This document shows positions 33,925 to 44,664 of a stretch of 64,000 nucleotides of DNA, in pieces (positions within the stretch are counted from its first letter, which is position 1; every line of letters begins with the position of its first letter). The position numbers were made by a program, and so were the translations under genes. Source of the DNA: Gnetum montanum (Eukaryota > Streptophyta > Gnetopsida > Gnetales > Gnetaceae); contig MNCI01005810.1 of the NCBI GenBank assembly GCA_015680685.1, positions 296,772-360,771 of the forward strand, written 5' to 3'. The notes beneath the pieces are model-generated. The model worked only from the letters and a program-made list of their open reading frames with translations, made no database searches and was not told the origin of the DNA.

Positions 33925-35104
33925 ATGGCCCCTCTTTGTTGATGTTTAGAGGGCTTGCCCGAAAGTCGTCGACAAAGAACATGAAACACCAGATGGGTAA
34001 AAGTACCAACAACGTTCGTCAATGGTTGCTTAGGTGTCGCCTTGTCAACGGAGAAGTGTAGAAATGAGGGAAACAGAGGATAGAAGGGTATGGGAAGAAA
34101 TTCTTACAGAGGTAAAAGGAAAAAGGTTTGGGGAAGACTCAAGTGAGGTTCGGGGAAGATGCAAATGAGGTTTGGGGAAGACGCAAATGAGTGAGTACTT
34201 AGGCTTGCTCCTGTGATCGTGTTTGCATGGAGTTATGCCATAATTTTGTAGATGAAGGGGCTTGCCTAGATGAATTGTGTTACGTTTGCACGGCCTGGAT
34301 GAGTTGTGTTTCATCCATTTTGCCGACCCACTTTTTTTTTTTGCGTCCACTAGGCGAGTTGCGTTACGCCAGTTTATGGACTTGATTGTAATGCAGATGC
34401 GGAAAGCGTACACTGCGTATGCACATTTTGCATAAGGGAAATAGATGGTGGAGATGCAAGGAAGTAAGAGCTATAGGTAGGATTATGAGGAAAATAGGGA
34501 TGCACTCCTGAGTGGATAGGCTAACCTAAGCAGCCATCTCAGAACATTATCTGTATTTCACCGGTCAGATGAACGCACCTTTGAGCAACATCCTCGTAGT
34601 AAGTAACCTGCAACCAAAGAAGAAAATAGAGGACACCATTGCTCGACCGAATCACCGGAGAGGTTGTTGAAACAAGTACCATTTGGGGTGAGACAGAATG
34701 AGCGGGTCATGAAGGAGGAACCATAGCAAGAGGCCAGGTTCTTCAACGTTGACGTTCGGCCCAGCATATCATTGCTAAAGACTATCAGACTCATCGCACC
34801 TGATTGATTATGCAAAGAACTAGCTAGGTGAATCTGTGAAGCCAGAGCCTGATAGTGATGATGAGCAGAGATCCCCAAGGTTGTGGTCGAGGAGAACTCC
34901 TTTGGGGCTCTGGACAATGAAACTAAACTCTTAGAGGTATCACCGCTGCAGTGGGTGCAGTGAAGGCATCTTTGAGGGGTCAGTAGTATGCCTTTCAGCA
35001 CATCCGAGGAATCAGCAGAATGCCTATGAGGTAGCGATGCTGAGGTTATCCCGACATCCCACCCCATTTGTTTTGCTGCTGCATAGAGACGATTACGCTC
35101 GCTT
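33925..35104 (-). mobile_element. Partial second copy of element B 3' region (tandem remnant)
   Basis: Begins with the B PPT (TGGCCCCTCTTT) and follows 18095-19255 collinearly, including the 3' UTR and the extra ORF. It stops at about 35104, after CTTGGTTCA, where A sequence begins. An LTR followed by PPT and 3' UTR is the structure of a second B copy joined at a shared LTR, not of a simple single insertion. Confidence 0.8.
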
Positions 35105-35136
35105 GGTTCAACTCCGGTGTAAGCGTAAACTTTCAA
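34558..35136 (-). CDS. Hypothetical 192-codon ORF in the B 3' region
   Basis: Open from 35136 to 34558 on the minus strand; the first ~10 codons lie in A-derived sequence, so the natural start is unknown. It contains AAKQMGWDVGI, HRHSADSSDVLKGIL, PNGTCFNNLSGDS and SSLVAGYLLRGC. The left B copy shows the same reading with a few stops. A minus-strand acceptor-like TTGGTTGCAG lies inside (about 34609-34618). It could be an extra post-integrase ORF or a chance-open UTR. No family recognised. Confidence 0.3.
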   Translation of the reverse strand: MKVYAYTGVEPSERNRLYAAAKQMGWDVGITSASLPHRHSADSSDVLKGILLTPQRCLHCTHCSGDTSKSLVSLSRAPKEFSSTTTLGISAHHHYQALASQIHLASSLHNQSGAMSLIVFSNDMLGRTSTLKNLASCYGSSFMTRSFCLTPNGTCFNNLSGDSVEQWCPLFSSLVAGYLLRGCCSKVRSSDR

Positions 35137-35409
35137 CTCCGGCGTAGAGGCTCAGCATGAGCGTAGAGGTTCAAGCGTCGGCGTAGAGACTTAGACCCTG
35201 GCGTAGAGGCATAGCGTAGGTGTGAGCGGTTTCAATACTCAGCATAAACTTGTCGATCTCAGCGTAGAGGACGTCGAAATGGGCAAGGGCAAGGAGGTGG
35301 AAGGCCAGGGGAGGAAGGGGCCCAATCTGACTTTTGGAGAGGAGAGCGAGGCTATGCTTCAGTATCTGCCCATGCCAAGGGTTCCATCGTGGCCTGGATC
35401 GTCACACAG

Positions 35410-36020
35410 GTAGGCTTTAATCCTACCTCTATTAGTTATTTTCATCTGTACATGTTATTTTGGCATAGATAGTTTTCGTAGCGTAGAGAGCTTTGGCGTA
35501 TACGCTGGCATAGACAATTAGCTTAGAGGGTTTCGACATATACACCAGCGTAGAGGGTCTTTATAGTGTACAGCGTAGTCATTTTGACTAGTGTGTAGCG
35601 TAGAGGACTTTAATAATATACAGCGTAGACGATTTCATTAGTATGTAGCGTAGACGATTTTCACAGCGTATACGCTGATTGTTGTTTTTACGGCGTATAC
35701 GCTGACTGTTTACACAGTGTTCAGTGTAAACTATTTGCACAGCGTTTAGCGTAAACTGTTTGCACAGCATATACACTGATGATTTTCATAGCGTGTACAC
35801 TGAGCGTAAATAGTTTGTTCGATAGCGTATATGCCATTTTAGGTAGTGTATACTCCGAGCGTAAACAGTTTTTGATAGCGTATATGCCAGGTTAGGCAGC
35901 ATATACACCGAGCGTAAACAGTTAGTAATTTTTCTAAGTGTCGGCCTACAATGTGAAATTTTGTTTTTCGTCTCATTTTCATGTACAACTGATTTACCGT
36001 GGCATTTTGGTTGCTTGCAA
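35410..36020. repeat. Palindromic-word array in intron 1, A-right
   Basis: Perfect GCGTATACGC cores occur near 35492, 35666 and 35693, with many degenerate neighbours (GCATATACAC, GCGTATATGC). It matches intron 1 of A-left in position and word but not in exact copy arrangement. Confidence 0.72.
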
Positions 36021-38727
36021 GGACACTGAACCTTTTCTCCTGGTAGTTGAGGTAGTTGGAGTACTAGCATGGTTTGGCCCCATTGAGGCCGATGAACCTA
36101 CTCCGGATCTGACCATTGACAACAATGGAGTATGGCTTAGGGAAGGGGCGTGTGAATTCCTTGCCTTCATCCTGGACAGATTTAAGGTGGTTGTCTAGTC
36201 ACATCTGAGTGAACAACTGGCATGGAGCGTGCTTGAGGCCATGTTGCCGGGAGCTTTGAGGGCATGGCAGTTTTTATGGAGGATATCGATGAGGGGCCAC
36301 TTGTGATGGAGGACGGTCCCTCTGGCGGGCCTAGGTCTACTCACCTGTTAGCACGTGTGTGGGCCCTATTCCCTCAAGGGTAGGATTATCTCAACAACAC
36401 TATGTTTTTAGCTACGTATGCACACACGCTATTCCAGAACCCTCCTGGCACAATGTACCGAGTAGATAGGTAAGATCGTTTAAGCTTGTCATTTCTATTT
36501 TTTTTCTGTCGTTTGGGATTTGCTTCTATTTTGACAACCGTTCTTTTGCAGGCCCCAAGTTAACCAAGAAGGAACATGCGTTGATGATGATGGGCTTGCC
36601 TTAGCTCATACCACTCTAGAGACCTTTATGGCGGGTCCCACCCTTCGTGGAGTTGTGTTAGCTCAAACCAAGGGTGATATTATACATTTTCATAAACGGT
36701 TTTCTAGAGCGTTCGTACAATGCACAGCTCGTGGATGGTTGCATGGAGATTGGTCGCCTAAGGGACCAATTTTCCCTCGTGACTCTGACTTGGGTAGCAC
36801 TTCTAAGTCCACCACTGAACGTAAGTGGCAATATTCTCTAGATGTGTTAACGTGTTTGTTCAACTATCGGGGTTATACTGATGTGATGGTTTCGAATTGT
36901 ATCTACAGTTGATGCCCCTCCTGGCGGAGACCCTATCACAACAGGATGAACTGAGAGTACCCTCTCGATGAAGTTCAGGGAGATCAGTAAGGCTTAAAAA
37001 TGGTTGCGCACCCATGCCTCACCATCCATCATCCATTGTTTAGATGATGCTAGTCTTATGGAGCTCTTTACAACTCCGAGCCCTAATGTGTCGATAGCCG
37101 AAATAATCGGAGTTGTTGATTCATTCAACAAATCCATCTCTTACTCTAGCACCCGGATTAAGGCTGTTAAGATAGTCTTCCATTTGTCGGCTAAATTCTT
37201 TTTGAACCTTTTTGGTGTACCGGAGGATGGTGTAAATGTAGTTTTGGATAGGGCTCATAAAGAGCTTCATGCGGTACGTGAGTTAGAGGACTGGTTGGGT
37301 GTTACCAAGGGTGCTAAGGGATTCCCTATGCAAGGGAAGTCAAAGGTTGAGGAAGTTAATGAATTATATCCTCTGTTGAGGGCACGAGTATTTCCTAAAT
37401 TCCTTTCTCAGGTGTGGAGTCTTGGTGTTGAAGCTATGCGTATTATGCGAACTGTCCTAGAAACCAGAATGCATTATAACTGGGCCCAATTTTTGTTGTC
37501 GAGCCTTCATAAGGAGATAGTGCGATTGCGCTCAAATGTCGAGGCGCAGTCCCACTTTACCTTTGCATTCTTTGCCAGCTATCTTCATCGCTTAGCCAAA
37601 TTTCTAGTGGTTCGTGTGGACAATAAGTATGTTCTACGAGATCGAGGTCAATTATCCCACCCGTGGATCAACCATTTATTTGAAACAACTGAGTCCCAAG
37701 ATGCGCCCGAGGGAATTGATGAATCCGTATCTATCATGATAGGGGGGTCATCTGGTACCTCAATCCACACACGTGACAGTGTGGGGTTGGAACCAGATGA
37801 CGTGCCTTATACCACCATGAGAGCAGAATGGGTCATCAAAGAGACCATTGATAAGGCCAAGTCGAAGATGACGAAGCGTGAACGTTCAACCGAGGAGGCC
37901 TCAAATGTGGATGAGTCATGAGTGAAGTGCATATGGTTCAAGATGCCTATTTGAGGTAAGTAAACTTAGTACACTTATTGTTTTATCATTTTTTTCCTAT
38001 TCATAATTTTTATTTTGACCGCCTACATGCCACTGATGCCTTCATACTTGACTCGAGAAGTGAGGAGGCAGGAATTAGAGACTATCATTGAAGAGGAGGC
38101 TACAACGGAGTTAATGACTGAGGAGGAAGATGTGAGCAAAGATCAGGAGAGAGGGATGGAGGAGCTACGGGAAGATACCATGGAGACTGAATTGGTCGAT
38201 GACCAGAGTGGTGTCAATGAAATGTTCAGTAGCTTCCTCAAGGGAAGGTTGGACCTTGGCGACCCTCCAAACCCAGAAGGGGATAGGGAACACAGTATGT
38301 TTTCTTTTATTTTATTGCATCTCTTTGTGAGTTGTTGTTTTATGGTGTTTTATTTTTATATTTTCATCGCTTCCAAACAAAGGTAGTGAAACAAGAACGA
38401 TGCGGCTAGACGTGCCTATGAAAATGGTCCCCCCTGAAAGGACCGTGGAGGTTAGTCCGTCTCGTACTCGTGGACCATTTACTTGGATAGAGATGCCAAG
38501 TAAAATGGATTTTGTGGCTAGTATCACTAAGGAGGTTGTTGAACGCATTCAGGAGACCCACCCTGAGATAGGTATAAATGTTTCGAGTTTTTCTACAGCT
38601 TTAGAGTTTCACATCCCCTTTTTTTTGTTTTAGCATTTGTTCTTTCTATGTACGTAGGTGCCAAACTGAGGTGGGATCTATCTGAGACAGTTAACATTGA
38701 GAGTTTTCCCATGCTATCCCCAGAAGT

Positions 38728-38869
38728 NTTCTACAAGTCCAAAGCAATTTGGCGTTGTGTACAAGGCCTTCCACCACTTCGTCATAAACTGGCCTTGGTA
38801 CTTGCTCGACTTCTGGGGATAGCATGGGAAAACTCTCAATGTTAACTGTCTCAGATAGATCCCACCTCN
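38728..38869. other. Probable assembly error: inverted segment between two Ns
   Basis: Single N bases sit at 38728 and 38869. The bases between them are the reverse complement of the start of exon 7: the part at about 38808-38868 repeats the preceding 38668-38727 in inverted form. In A-left the same exon reads straight through (12064-12218) and continues with about 378 bp of coiled-coil coding sequence that is missing here. Confidence 0.85.
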
Positions 38870-39320
38870 CTCTGCGCTCTGCATTCGATACCTTTGCTGA
38901 AAACACAACTGTTGAGATGGAATTACCTACTAGGGTAATCACGACAGCTTCTAGGGAGGTTTCTGTGGGTGAATTCCCTTTAAAGCATCCTACCTGGTTA
39001 GCCGTTGACAAGGGGAAGGCCTTGGCAGATGTCAACCTAGGCCTTGATGGGACCGATTGGACCAGTGTCTCAGAAGAGGAAATCCTTCGCCGGCTAGAAT
39101 TTAGCTTAGGAGGATCTCCTACGGTAAGAATTTTGTTATTATGAAATTCATTCACTGCATAATGGTTGAAAGTCTTTTCTTTTATCCTTCTGTTGATTGT
39201 TCCCTTTGCATTTTATAGGATCAAGGCGATGATGATGTTCAGGAAGCTGGCCCCAGTGGAGTGGGGGCTCATGATGCCAACGGGTATAAAGGGGATGATC
39301 CTCTTGCCCCTGATGTTTGA

Positions 39321-39969
39321 TCTTTGCTTTGAAATTTTTCTTACTCAGATTTATACGTGAATTGTAAATTGAGCAATTTGAGTTGTATTGAACAGGTGAA
39401 TAAAATGAGTTAACTCTTGTAATTGTACATCACTACATGTATATGTAAAAAAATGTTTTTGTTGATTTTGAGTTTAATTGTAATCACGACACGACAATGT
39501 AAAATGTTTTGGTTTGTTTTTGTGGTTTAAGTGTAGCACATGAATGTAATTATAGGTAGGACTGTAATTACGAGTGAAAGATAATTGCGAAAAGGGAAAA
39601 CATGGTAATGAAAGTGTAAATTCGAACAGTGAGCTAGAATTTGGGGGAAAAACAAAGTATAAGTGGATGATCTAGTTTAAGGCCATTTCAGGCCACATAC
39701 GTACTAGTTTTAGGCCATTTCGGGCCATATGCATAGTTTAAGGCCATTTCGGTCCCCAGTGTAAGCAAGGGAGGTTTCGAATGACACGGGTGGATTTCTC
39801 AGTTGACCAACCATTTCTAATCGTGGCTAGTTTTATGTCATTGCGGACATGATAGTTTAAAGTCATTCCGGACTTAGGGTGTAGTTTAATGTCATTTCGG
39901 ACTTGGAATGATAGTTTAAGGTCGTTTCGGACTTGTTGTAGTTTAACGTCATTTCGGACAGGTTGTTGT
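39321..39969. repeat. Antisense-gene 3' flank with hairpin clusters (A-right)
   Basis: Three GGCC-type units at 39670-39760 and five GTC/GAC-type units at 39828-39962. One unit reads AAGTC-ATTCCG-GACTT where the A-left equivalent has lost pairing; another reads ATGTC-ATTGCG-GACAT. Otherwise AT-rich and non-coding. Confidence 0.75.
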
Positions 39970-40728
39970 TTATTGATATAGTAATTTTTTGATTTTTTTC
40001 ATTTTAACATTAGGCGATGCGTTAACGGGTATGATTCTATATTTGGTGTCCCCTTCGTTGACCACATTGAATGGTAATTCAGCCCAAGGGACGTCTGATG
40101 GAATTGTTCCTGCGTTAGTGTTTTCTTGTGCTTTTGCGTGTGTCTCGGTTTCTGTGTCAGTTGTAGTTTCTAAGGGAATCTTTGTATGCATGATGTTAGG
40201 CCTAGGTGTTTCTGTTTCGGGTGGATTTTCCTTTGTGTTTAAAGGATTATCGCCTACCAGTTGTTGTTCATTTATGTCGTGTGGTCTAGGCTCTTCGAGC
40301 TTAACCTCTGAGCCTTGGTCTAAGTCTATGTATGATGAGATGATGGGTGTTGCAGCCTCCCCGTGTATGATGATTTCGCCACCTTTGTAAGGCAGGTGAA
40401 TTTCTTGGTGTATAGGGGAGGAGACTTCTTTTAGTTGGGCTAACCAGGGCCTTCCCAAGATTAGGTTGAACCCTAGCATTTCATCAATTACAACAAAGTC
40501 AGTAGATGTGGGGAATGGATCCCCTGCTATAAAGTCTAGGATCACGGTGCCTTTGACTATGACACGCGACTTGCTGAATGATTTCAAGCATGTGGTGGCA
40601 GTTGGTTTGATTAGCTCTGTGAGCCCTAGTTGTTCGACAATGGGATATGGCACTACATTTGTGGCAGCTCCATCATCTACATGGATCCTATGTATCTTGA
40701 ATTGGTTTACTCGTATTGTTATGAACAT
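39970..40728 (-). CDS. Aspartic protease region of A-right (open)
   Basis: 252 codons open from Met 40728 (minus). It starts MFITIRVNQFKIHR, with active-site loop VDDGAATNVVPYP (residues about 17-29), VKGTVILDFIAGDPF, MLGFNLILGRPWLAQL (about 84-99), then SSPIHQEIHLPYKGGE and a long acidic, Thr/Glu-rich tail ending in KMKKIKKLLYQ. The tail end aligns with the B codons just before the candidate splice donor. This is the best-preserved protease in the window, but the element around it is defective. Confidence 0.85.
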   Translation of the reverse strand: MFITIRVNQFKIHRIHVDDGAATNVVPYPIVEQLGLTELIKPTATTCLKSFSKSRVIVKGTVILDFIAGDPFPTSTDFVVIDEMLGFNLILGRPWLAQLKEVSSPIHQEIHLPYKGGEIIIHGEAATPIISSYIDLDQGSEVKLEEPRPHDINEQQLVGDNPLNTKENPPETETPRPNIMHTKIPLETTTDTETETHAKAQENTNAGTIPSDVPWAELPFNVVNEGDTKYRIIPVNASPNVKMKKIKKLLYQ

Positions 40729-40740
40729 AGGGGCTGTTGT

Positions 40741-41891
40741 TATCTCTCATGTTTTCTTATCCACCTTGATGTTATCGTTGTGGAAACTTAATGGCTTGGA
40801 AGTTGACCCTTGAGGCGAGTACATTATCGCATGAATTGAAGGTTCATTTGGAGGCAAGTCCTCGCTTACTGGGATATATGTTAACATGCACACCAGAGCT
40901 TCGTGATGTGTTTGAGATGTTAAAACTAGGTCATATAAGCTTAGTGAAGTATTCTTTTGTTTGAGTGCCTGCGTGACTTGTGTTAGGGCTGTTGCTAGGT
41001 CTCTACTATTGGGCGCATGTTTATCGGCGGTGAATCAGTCCATTGGGCCCAAAAGTTTTATTTCATGCATCGTTAGTTTGTCATTTTTTTCGGAATTGTT
41101 GATTCAGGCGTATCAGGTTTTCTGGATGATTCACCCTCATGGCCTATGTTTGGCGTATCGTTATGTTGTGTCATGGATACTGCATTTAACGGTGTAGGTT
41201 TAGGAGGTCCTAAGGCTAGCCGTTGACGCTCCTTCTCTAAGTGTTCATGTGTAAGTTTATCTGCTTAGCGCTCTCGTGTATGGCATGGGGGTGTAGTTGG
41301 TTTCAGAGCTTGAGGTTATTTTGGGATTCGTACTACGTATGGAGTCGGGCGGGGTTGCGGTTGGACGGTGGCATGCGGTTGAGTGCTAGGCTGGCTGGAC
41401 ACCTTGATGATATAAGGGCTAGGCTTATTGTCTATTTGCAAAATGGAGGATTGGTGATCACTAGGACGTTCGGGTGTCCTAACGACGTATGGAGTTGGCC
41501 TAGCTAGAGGTTGTACCTCCGCTGTTGCAACTGCAGGTGGTACTTGGACTGCGTAGGGAGTGGGCCGAATAGGAGGTGTTGATATGTTTATGATGGTAGC
41601 GGCGAGAGGTACGTGCACCACGTATGGTTTTTCGCGTGTCGGGGTGTTAGAATTTACTACGGCAGGGGGTACTCTGATGACATAAGGCTTTTGAGGGGAA
41701 TATGATGACTGAGATGCTAATGTTTGTACAGTGGGAGGAATACGCACTGCAAATGGTTTATTAGGCATTTGCTGATCATGCTCAAAGTAGACGGTGTTAA
41801 TGCTAGGTGTTTTAGCTTCGTTATCAAGGTAGATTGTGTTAATGACGTACGGTGCCTCTTTGGTATATAGAGGGTCTTTATACACACCCAT
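40741..41891 (-). pseudogene. Gag-protease linker with YVVR(V/I)P motifs (A-right)
   Basis: The 41316-41891 frame (191 codons) repeats P-(Y/F)-(V/A)-(V/I)-(R/H/Q/K)-(V/I)-P about eight times (KPFAVRIPPTV, KPYVIRVPPAV, KPYVVHVPLA, TPYAVQVPPAV, TPYVVRIPK). The downstream helical block matching LLSLYDLVLTSQTHREAL is present but broken. Same order as A-left. Confidence 0.7.
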
Positions 41892-44191
41892 GGCCTAGTT
41901 TTGCCATTGAATTGGGTTGGCTTCATCAAAGGTGATCTGACCTCCATCGATCATTCGTTGGATGTCTTGTTTTAGGGTGAAACAATAATCTATGCCATGC
42001 CCATTACGTTGGTGATAGTTGCAGAAATGATCCATTCTAAAACCTTTCGGTACTAGAGGCTCATCCGGCATTGCTAAGCTTGGGTTCTAAACCAGTTGAC
42101 AGAACTGATCATGTCTCTGGATAGCAATAGGGGATAACTATTTATGTTTCATTAATCCAACCTTCAAGAGTTGGTCGAATAGTTGTGATGGATTCATAGG
42201 CAATGACGTGTATTGGGAGGGTTCTTTCCTCTCAAAGTTTCTCATACGATTGGGTGTTGGGTTCTGTGATGAGGATGATTTTGGTGCAGTCGCGGTAGTA
42301 GGTTTGGCGTAATTAGTAGGGGCAATAGACGGTTTTCTTTGTTGTCCCACATTTGCTTGTTGCGTTTCCGCTACTACCGCTATAGTTGTTTAGCCTTTTC
42401 TTTATCTTTCTTACTGTGTTGATTCTTAAAGGCTAAATACACAGGATCATGACTATTTTGGGCCGCCTCCTCTAGGTTTTTAATCTGTACAAAGGCTTGA
42501 TTGAGGTTACGCACATTGAGATAATATAACTTGGATTTGAAAAATTCGTTAACAGCCCCCTTTAGAATGGTGAGGAGTTACGTCTCTAGGATCGGCTCAT
42601 GGAGCTCATTGAGAGTAGCACTCCACCTTTGGATGAATTTTTGTACGGGTTCTAGAGGTGCTTGTTTGACCTGTATAAGGCTGTCAAGTGTTGCTTTAGG
42701 TTTCAAGTTATACTTGAACCTGGTAACGAATTGATGTAATAACTCTTGTAGAGAAAATATCGAGTTTCTTGGCAAGGCCCGATACCAATCAAGTACTCTC
42801 CCTGCGAGGGACATAGAAAATACTCACAAAATGGCATGTGGCCATGCTTGAAGTAATGTGCATTCTAGTCTAAATGTTATAAGGTGAGCATTGGGGTCTA
42901 TCTCCCCATTGTATTTAGTTAGCGTAGGCAATGATACACCTTTGGGTAATGTTAGGGGTGGAACCGAAGAGTTGATAGGATCATTGTGATAAAAATCTAC
43001 TACCTTTAGCTCTCTGTTGGCGGCTGTCTTGAGGCGTTTGACCTCATCGGTTAGTTCCTGCATTAGCTTTTTAGCATCGGCCCAGTCTTGAGCGCTAGGT
43101 GAGATGGCAGCTTGGGGATGTGGTACCGTATATAGGTTAGATTGTTGGACAGTGGGTTGGAAGGTGGAAGGTTGTGTAGTTGGAAGTTGTACTTGCAGGA
43201 TATTTATAGCGGGTGGTACTAGGGGCAGCAGATTGTAGGCAAGGGGTTGTTGTTGTTGTGGTTGTCCTTGAGGGATGTTGGCCAGTGGAATTGTGTGAGG
43301 TGGTATGTTATAGTGAGGGGGTTGATGTGATTGAGCACCAATCACCGTGCATTTTCTGGTCATGTTTTGTGTAGGAATCCCCTGAATTTGTTAGGTTGCA
43401 GCGGTGAAAGGGGCTCCATGAGTTTGGATTCGGGGAATATAATGAGCAGACGTAGATGCTGGTATAACATGCAGCATCCTGATCACTTGGGGTGGGAAGG
43501 TTACTCCTACATTATTTTGAGGATGTTGTACTTGCGAGGACGAGGCTACGGTTGCAACGGGGAGAATAGCAAGCGGAAGTGTATTGAGTTGTGGGTCGGT
43601 TGCAAGAGGAATATGAACAAGTGCGGATCATTCTGGTTGGGGTATTTGTGCTTGGATGAATCTAAACGGTTGAAGGGACGTAATTTACCCTGTGGCTGGA
43701 TTGAATAACAGGTTGACATAGGTTTGTGGGCTAAGAGTATGGTACAAATCTTCATGTTCGGATTGGGCTGTCAACTCATCCTCCTCTTTTGGTTGAGGAT
43801 TTACTACAGGCTGATCTAGAGACTGGCTCTTTTGCAGGAGGAGTTGTGTGATGAGCTCAGAGTAAGGCTCTAGAAGAGGGATGATATCGTATGAGGAAGG
43901 AATGAACTCTTATCCTCCCCTATAGAAAAGTTCGTACTGCCTCTTAACTTCCATTTTGGCTTAGTCCACGGCTAGGCCAACTTGTATTTTCATGCATATG
44001 AAATTGTACTGGTCCTGAGTTATAATGTTAGATGATGGTTTCCTCGCTTGCAATCTAAGAGATCGGCGAGGCCCCATTGTGGGTTGTACCACGGGCTGTT
44101 GAATGGCCATGGTGCCTATATGGTCTGTGACCTGGGTGGTTGTAGTGGTGGAGTTTGCGGTGTTCATGATGAATGGTTGAGAATACAACAT
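41892..44191 (-). pseudogene. gag of A-right (full span, broken)
   Basis: Start-like Met at 44191 (minus): MLYSQPFIMNTANS, RRSLRLQARKPS and QDQYNFICMKIQVGLAV, collinear with B gag. A Gln/Pro-rich stretch (43363-42824) ends in VDFYHNDPINSSVPPLTLPKG and LTKYNGEIDPNAHL. The capsid core carries SLAGRVLDWYRALP, RFKYNLKPKATLDSLI and VQKFIQRWSATLNELH. The zinc-knuckle-like region lies near 41990-42040. Several stops and frameshifts. It crosses intact the point where B interrupts A-left. Confidence 0.83.
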
Positions 44192-44641
44192 AGCGAAGGG
44201 ATATGTGACTGGTATACCTAGTACAACATAAACCTACGTTCGTGACGTACAACGTATAGACTGGGTCTTGGCGTATAGGGTTCAACGACTAGCGTATAAT
44301 GACAGCGTAGACAGCGTATAAGTATACAATGTATAGTGGCAGCGTATATGCTAAGCAATGTAGATGGAGTCTACAGCGTAGAGTGTGCAGTGTAAATTGA
44401 ACAACAGCATAGATGGAGTCTACAGCGTAGAGTGTGCAGCGTAAACTAAACAACAGCGTAGAAGGAGTCTACGGCATAGAGCGTGCAGCGTAAACTGAAT
44501 AGTATCGTAGACACTAGGAATGTTGCAGACAAAGTTAGCGTAAGCTCAGCAGCGTAGACGCTCAACAGCATAGATGCTGGGAGGGTTGCAGATAATGCTG
44601 GCATAAACTTGGCAGCATAGATGCAGTTTTAGGCAGTTCAG
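44192..44641 (-). repeat. Element A leader with 49-bp tandem repeats and CAGCGTA words
   Basis: Three consecutive 49-bp copies at 44362-44410, 44411-44459 and 44460-44508 (each with GGAGTCTACAGCGTAGAG). More degenerate CAGCGTAGAC/GCGTATA words lie around 44230-44360 and 44520-44620. Non-coding leader between PBS and gag. Confidence 0.75.
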
Positions 44642-44659
44642 GCCCTCCTTCTAGCACCA
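44642..44659 (-). other. Primer-binding site of element A
   Basis: The minus strand reads TGGTGCTAGAAGGAGGGC, five bases from the LTR. It differs from B's PBS at one position. Confidence 0.78.
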
Positions 44660-44664
44660 ATTTC

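Larger units (their letters stand above)
35279..39320 (+). pseudogene. Eight-exon antisense gene, A-right copy
   Basis: Exons by comparison with A-left: 35279-35409 (131 nt, identical length), 36021-36469, 36552-36820, 36909-37955, 38046-38294, 38383-38571, 38658-39123 (damaged by the assembly problem) and 39219-39320 (102 nt, identical length). The central part of exon 4 is open for 305 codons (37004-37921). Stops in exon 4 fit CGA to TGA and CAA to TAA. The acceptors of exon 2 (TAG to CAA) and exon 5 (CAG to CAT) are mutated. A 1-nt deletion in exon 2 shifts the frame. The copy is clearly dead but confirms the exon structure independently. Confidence 0.8.

Noticed and set aside
37004-37921. 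Host protein-coding gene on the + strand
   Set aside because: It is exon 4 of the retrotransposon-borne antisense gene; equivalent exons lie in the other element copies at the same relative place.
38668-38869. Inverted repeat / hairpin in the antisense gene
   Set aside because: Bounded by Ns and absent from the A-left copy; an assembly artefact is more likely.
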